Position numbers and translations under genes: made by a program. Below, piece after piece: positions 61,088 to 64,000 of a stretch of 64,000 nt of DNA. The DNA lies in NCBI RefSeq assembly GCF_001761485.1, contig NC_090771.1, positions 1,550,001 through 1,614,000 of the forward strand. The letters are read 5' to 3'. The DNA is from Yarrowia lipolytica (taxonomy: Eukaryota > Ascomycota > Dipodascomycetes > Dipodascales). Numbering within the stretch: the first letter of the stretch is position 1; each line of letters starts with the position of its first letter. The notes beneath the pieces are model-generated. The model saw nothing but the letters and a program-made list of their open reading frames with translations, was not told the DNA's origin and made no database searches.

Positions 61088-63574
61088 ATGTCTCGACTGA
61101 TTGTGAAAAACCTGCCGCCTTACCTCGATGAGGCTGGCCTGAAGAAACACTTTTCCACCGTCAAGGATCCCAAGTCTGCTGGCTTTGCCCCTTCCGATAT
61201 CACTGATGTCAAGGTGGTGAGAGCTCGAGACGGCAAGACCAGACGGTTCGGATTCGTTGGTTTCCGATCCGACGAGACTGCCGAGGCTGCCGTCAAGTAT
61301 TTTGACACATCTTTCATCAACTCTACCAAGATCTCCGTGGCTGTTGCCATGACTTTCACAGACCCCAATGTTCCTCTGTCTTCAAGAGAGCGAAAGCGGC
61401 AGGCTGCTCAGAGAGCTCGAGAGGACGCTGAGGACGACCGGGAGGCCAAGAAGGCCCGGTATCTCGAGAAGCCTATGACCATTGACGACATTAATGGTTT
61501 GGGCAACGCCTCCGATCCTCGACTGGCTGACTATCTGGATGCCATGCAGGTTCGATCTAACGCTAAGACCTGGGCCAACAACGATGCTGGAGCTGTTGCC
61601 AACGAGCCTCAGGTGATCCAGTCTACTGCTTCTGATGATGAGTATGACGAGTTTACCGGCAAGGGTGACGACGAGATAGACGAGGACGAGGACGAGGAAG
61701 AGGAGAGTGAGAACAAGAAGGATGACGACAATGAGGAGGCCGAGGAGGACGAGGAAGATCCGGTTATTGAAGACGGACTTGCTGCTGATCCTGGCGTTTC
61801 AGATATGGACTGGTTGCGACAACGACAAACACGAATCAAGGAGGGGGAACCCGAGGAGGACCGTGAAAACAGACACACCGAGTCCAAGAGCGAGGGCAAG
61901 AAAGGAAAAGGCAATGCTCCCAAGGCTGCTACTCCTGTTGATGAGGAGCCCTCTGAGGACCCTACCATTGTGAGCATTAGAAAAACTGGACGTCTGTTCT
62001 TGCGAAACCTGCTCTATACAGCCAAAGAGGAGGATTTCCGACAGCTGTTTTCGCAGTACGGAGAGTTGGAGGAGGTTCATCTACCCATCAACACCAAGAC
62101 TGGCCAGTGCAAGGGATTCGCACACGTGCAGTTTGAGGACCCCGAAAACGCCATCGCAGCGTACGAGGCCCAGGATGGAAAGATTTTCCAGGGCCGACTT
62201 TTGCATATCCTACCCGGAAAGCCCAAGAAGGACTACAACCGACTGGACGAGCACGATCTCAAAAACCTGCCTCTCAAGAAGCAGCAGGAGCTGAAGCGAA
62301 AGGCCGAGGCTGCCAAACAGCAGTTCTCTTGGAATTCGCTGTACATGAACCAGGACGCCGTCATGGAGAGTGTGGCCAAGAGTATGGGTATCAAGAAGTC
62401 CGAATTGATCGACCCAGACTCCAGTGATGCTGCTGTCAAGCAGGCTTTGGCTGAGGCCACTGTTATTGGAGATGTCAAGTCGTACTTTGAGAAGATGGGC
62501 GTTGATCTGGCTTCCTTTGACAACAAGGATAGAGATGATCGAGTCATTCTTGTCAAGAACTTCCCCTTTGGAACCACCCAGCCTGAGATTGCTGAGATGT
62601 TTTCTGAATACGGAGATCTCTATAAGGTGATGATGCCTCCAGCTGGAACTATTGCTATTGTCATTTTCAAGCACATTCCCGACGCTCGAGCTGCGTTTGC
62701 CAAGCTGGCTTTCCGAAGGTTCAAGACTAGCATTCTGTACCTGGAGAAGGGTCCCAAGAACCTGCTTCCTAACGAGAAGATGGAGAGTGATGAGGTTGAG
62801 CATGTTAAACAAGACAAGATTGTTACTATCGAGGACAAGCTGTCTGCTTCTGACGTTATGGACACTGGTTCTAACGATGAAAGACCTGCTACTGCTTCTA
62901 CTTCTGTATTTGTCAAGAACTTGAACTTCAAGACCACCTCCCGTGTTCTCACCGACGCCTTCAAGGCTCTGGACGGTTTCCTGGTTGCTCAGGTCAAGAT
63001 GAAGCCTGACTCTAAGAACAAGGGAAAGTTCCTGTCCATGGGTTTCGGTTTCGTCGAGTTCTCCTCCAAGGAGGCTGCTGAGATTGCCCAGAAGGCCATG
63101 GATGGTCATGTGCTTGATGGCCATAAGCTGCAGCTCAAGATCTCCAACCGTGGCCAGGACGAGGAGACCACAGAGACCAAGAAGGCTATCGATTCCAAGA
63201 TCCTCATCAAGAATTTGCCGTTCGAGGCTACCAAGAAGGATGTTCAGAAGCTGTTTGGTGCTTTTGGTTCTCTCAAGACTGTCCGAGTGCCCAAGAAGTT
63301 CAACTCCGAGTCTCGAGGTTTCGCCTTTGCCGAGTACGTGTCTGCCAAGGAGGCTGAGCATGCCATGTCTGCTCTGCAGGGCACCCATCTGCTCGGCCGA
63401 CGTCTTGTTCTTCAGTACGCTCAGGCCGATGCTTCTAACGCTGAGGAGGAGATTGAGCGAATGCAGGCTACTGTTTCCAAGCAGGCTGCTCAGCGGTCTT
63501 TTGCTGACATGAAGCTGGCAGGTGAAGGTAAGCGACGAGTCGACCTTGAGGGAGAGGACGAAGAGGAGTTTTAG
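61088..63574 (+). CDS. MRD1: Pre-rRNA binding protein Mrd1 (RBM19-type), five RRMs
   Basis: Encodes 828 residues (yeast Mrd1 is 887). RRM1 about 2-90 (SRLIVKNLPPYLDEAGLKKHF), RRM2 about 300-375 (GRLFLRNLLYTAKEEDF, RNP1 KGFAHVQF), RRM3 about 480-550 (RVILVKNFPFGTTQPEI), RRM4 about 605-690 (SVFVKNLNFKTTSRVL, RNP1 MGFGFVEF), RRM5 about 703-780 (KILIKNLPFEATKKDV, RNP1 RGFAFAEY). Acidic blocks separate RRM1 and RRM2. Mrd1 binds the 35S pre-rRNA and U3 snoRNP in the nucleolus and is needed for 18S rRNA cleavage. RRM3 lacks a typical RNP1 (TIAIVIF), as in the yeast protein. Confidence 0.95.
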   Translation: MSRLIVKNLPPYLDEAGLKKHFSTVKDPKSAGFAPSDITDVKVVRARDGKTRRFGFVGFRSDETAEAAVKYFDTSFINSTKISVAVAMTFTDPNVPLSSRERKRQAAQRAREDAEDDREAKKARYLEKPMTIDDINGLGNASDPRLADYLDAMQVRSNAKTWANNDAGAVANEPQVIQSTASDDEYDEFTGKGDDEIDEDEDEEEESENKKDDDNEEAEEDEEDPVIEDGLAADPGVSDMDWLRQRQTRIKEGEPEEDRENRHTESKSEGKKGKGNAPKAATPVDEEPSEDPTIVSIRKTGRLFLRNLLYTAKEEDFRQLFSQYGELEEVHLPINTKTGQCKGFAHVQFEDPENAIAAYEAQDGKIFQGRLLHILPGKPKKDYNRLDEHDLKNLPLKKQQELKRKAEAAKQQFSWNSLYMNQDAVMESVAKSMGIKKSELIDPDSSDAAVKQALAEATVIGDVKSYFEKMGVDLASFDNKDRDDRVILVKNFPFGTTQPEIAEMFSEYGDLYKVMMPPAGTIAIVIFKHIPDARAAFAKLAFRRFKTSILYLEKGPKNLLPNEKMESDEVEHVKQDKIVTIEDKLSASDVMDTGSNDERPATASTSVFVKNLNFKTTSRVLTDAFKALDGFLVAQVKMKPDSKNKGKFLSMGFGFVEFSSKEAAEIAQKAMDGHVLDGHKLQLKISNRGQDEETTETKKAIDSKILIKNLPFEATKKDVQKLFGAFGSLKTVRVPKKFNSESRGFAFAEYVSAKEAEHAMSALQGTHLLGRRLVLQYAQADASNAEEEIERMQATVSKQAAQRSFADMKLAGEGKRRVDLEGEDEEEF

Positions 63575-63944
63575 ATACATAACATAATGATAGACTGATT
63601 TGGATAGTTCAGTTGAGCGTATTGGTAGGTGTTCGGTAACCATGACTGCAAGAAAGGTCGCCTATGTTTAAGGGGGGGACAGCGGAGTCACGGAATCATG
63701 ACTTATATATTGTCCTCTAATTTATCCCTTTCTTAAGCACCATCTATAATACAGCTGTGCTTATACTGTAACATGGTGCTGACCTCCAAGGTTCCCATCT
63801 TCCAAGGTATACAAGTAGAGCGAATCCCAGTTACTGTAAGTTACAAAGCTATAATACAAAAACAGATACCATTCGAGATACAACAAAATATTTGAAAAGA
63901 TACGAAAATAGGATACCACGAGAATCTAAACAGATACACCCCGT
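63575..63944. other. Convergent 3' spacer
   Basis: About 370 bp between MRD1 and the partial gene at the edge. TACAAGTA-type words near 63810. No gene. Confidence 0.45.
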
Positions 63945-64000
63945 TTAGATCCAGATCTCCTTGGTGATGTTCATTCGCTTCTGGCACTCAAACACAGCAG
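63945..64000 (-). CDS. C-terminal end of an unidentified gene, cut by the window
   Basis: On the minus strand the last 18 codons before a stop read AVFECQKRMNITKEIWI. The start lies beyond the window. The peptide has the look of a real C-terminus but is too short to assign. Confidence 0.45.
   Translation of the reverse strand, partial: AVFECQKRMNITKEIWI

Overview
The window is nuclear DNA of a budding yeast, almost certainly Yarrowia lipolytica or a very close relative. The reasons are a secreted-lipase paralogue of the Yarrowia LIP family, CGA-rich arginine codon use, few and 5'-biased introns with GTGAGT-type donors and a branch site fused to the acceptor (TACTAAC followed by 2-4 bases ending in CAG), intron-bearing tRNA genes, and long intergenic spaces rich in short GTAC-centred words. 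No prokaryotic-style operon or plasmid feature is present. The genes are a normal euchromatic mixture on both strands.

Layout: 0-9 kb holds NIF3 (-), the TFIIH helicase SSL2 (+), an orphan membrane protein (-) and an Srp40/Nopp140 protein (-). 9-16 kb holds a tubby-C-like protein (+), NDC80 (-), a tRNA-Lys-like relic (-) and NAA25/MDM20 (-). 17-27 kb holds a LIP lipase (+), BRX1 (+), a coiled-coil zinc-finger orphan (+), spliced ATP19 (-), AVO1/SIN1 of TORC2 (+) and a possible 80-residue spliced gene (-). 27-36 kb holds a TBC RabGAP (-), a 3.3-kb gene-poor stretch, a DEAH helicase of Dhr2 type (-), and a tRNA-Asp gene with a solo LTR just upstream. 36-43 kb holds a small possible roadblock-fold protein (-), an orphan (-), an SLC35F-type transporter (-) and MTD1 (-). 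44-50 kb holds GYP1 (+, spliced), a Tctex-type dynein light chain (-, spliced), TRS65 (-) and MBF1 (+). 50-64 kb holds a full-size ABCB transporter (+), RanGAP RNA1 (+), a divergent spliced PlsC acyltransferase (-), MRD1 (+) and the tail of one more gene (-) cut by the window edge.

Functional themes: four genes serve ribosome or nucleolar biogenesis (SRP40, BRX1, DHR2-like, MRD1). BRX1 and the DHR2-like gene share an AACCCTAAAAA element in the same orientation about 80-90 bp before their start codons, which fits the telobox/Tbf1-type consensus. Several genes act in membrane traffic (GYP1, another TBC GAP, TRS65). The genes otherwise act in unrelated pathways, so no multi-gene pathway cluster is claimed.

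The main non-genic observations are a 356-bp solo LTR with a perfect 5-bp target duplication beside tRNA-Asp, a 16-nt intron in that tRNA, a degenerate tRNA-Lys, the shared telobox element, and a family of dispersed palindromic words (GTACAGTA/TACTGTAC and TACTTGTA/TACAAGTA) that recurs in most spacers and once forms a perfect 14+14-bp inverted repeat. I found no convincing previously undescribed multi-gene system.
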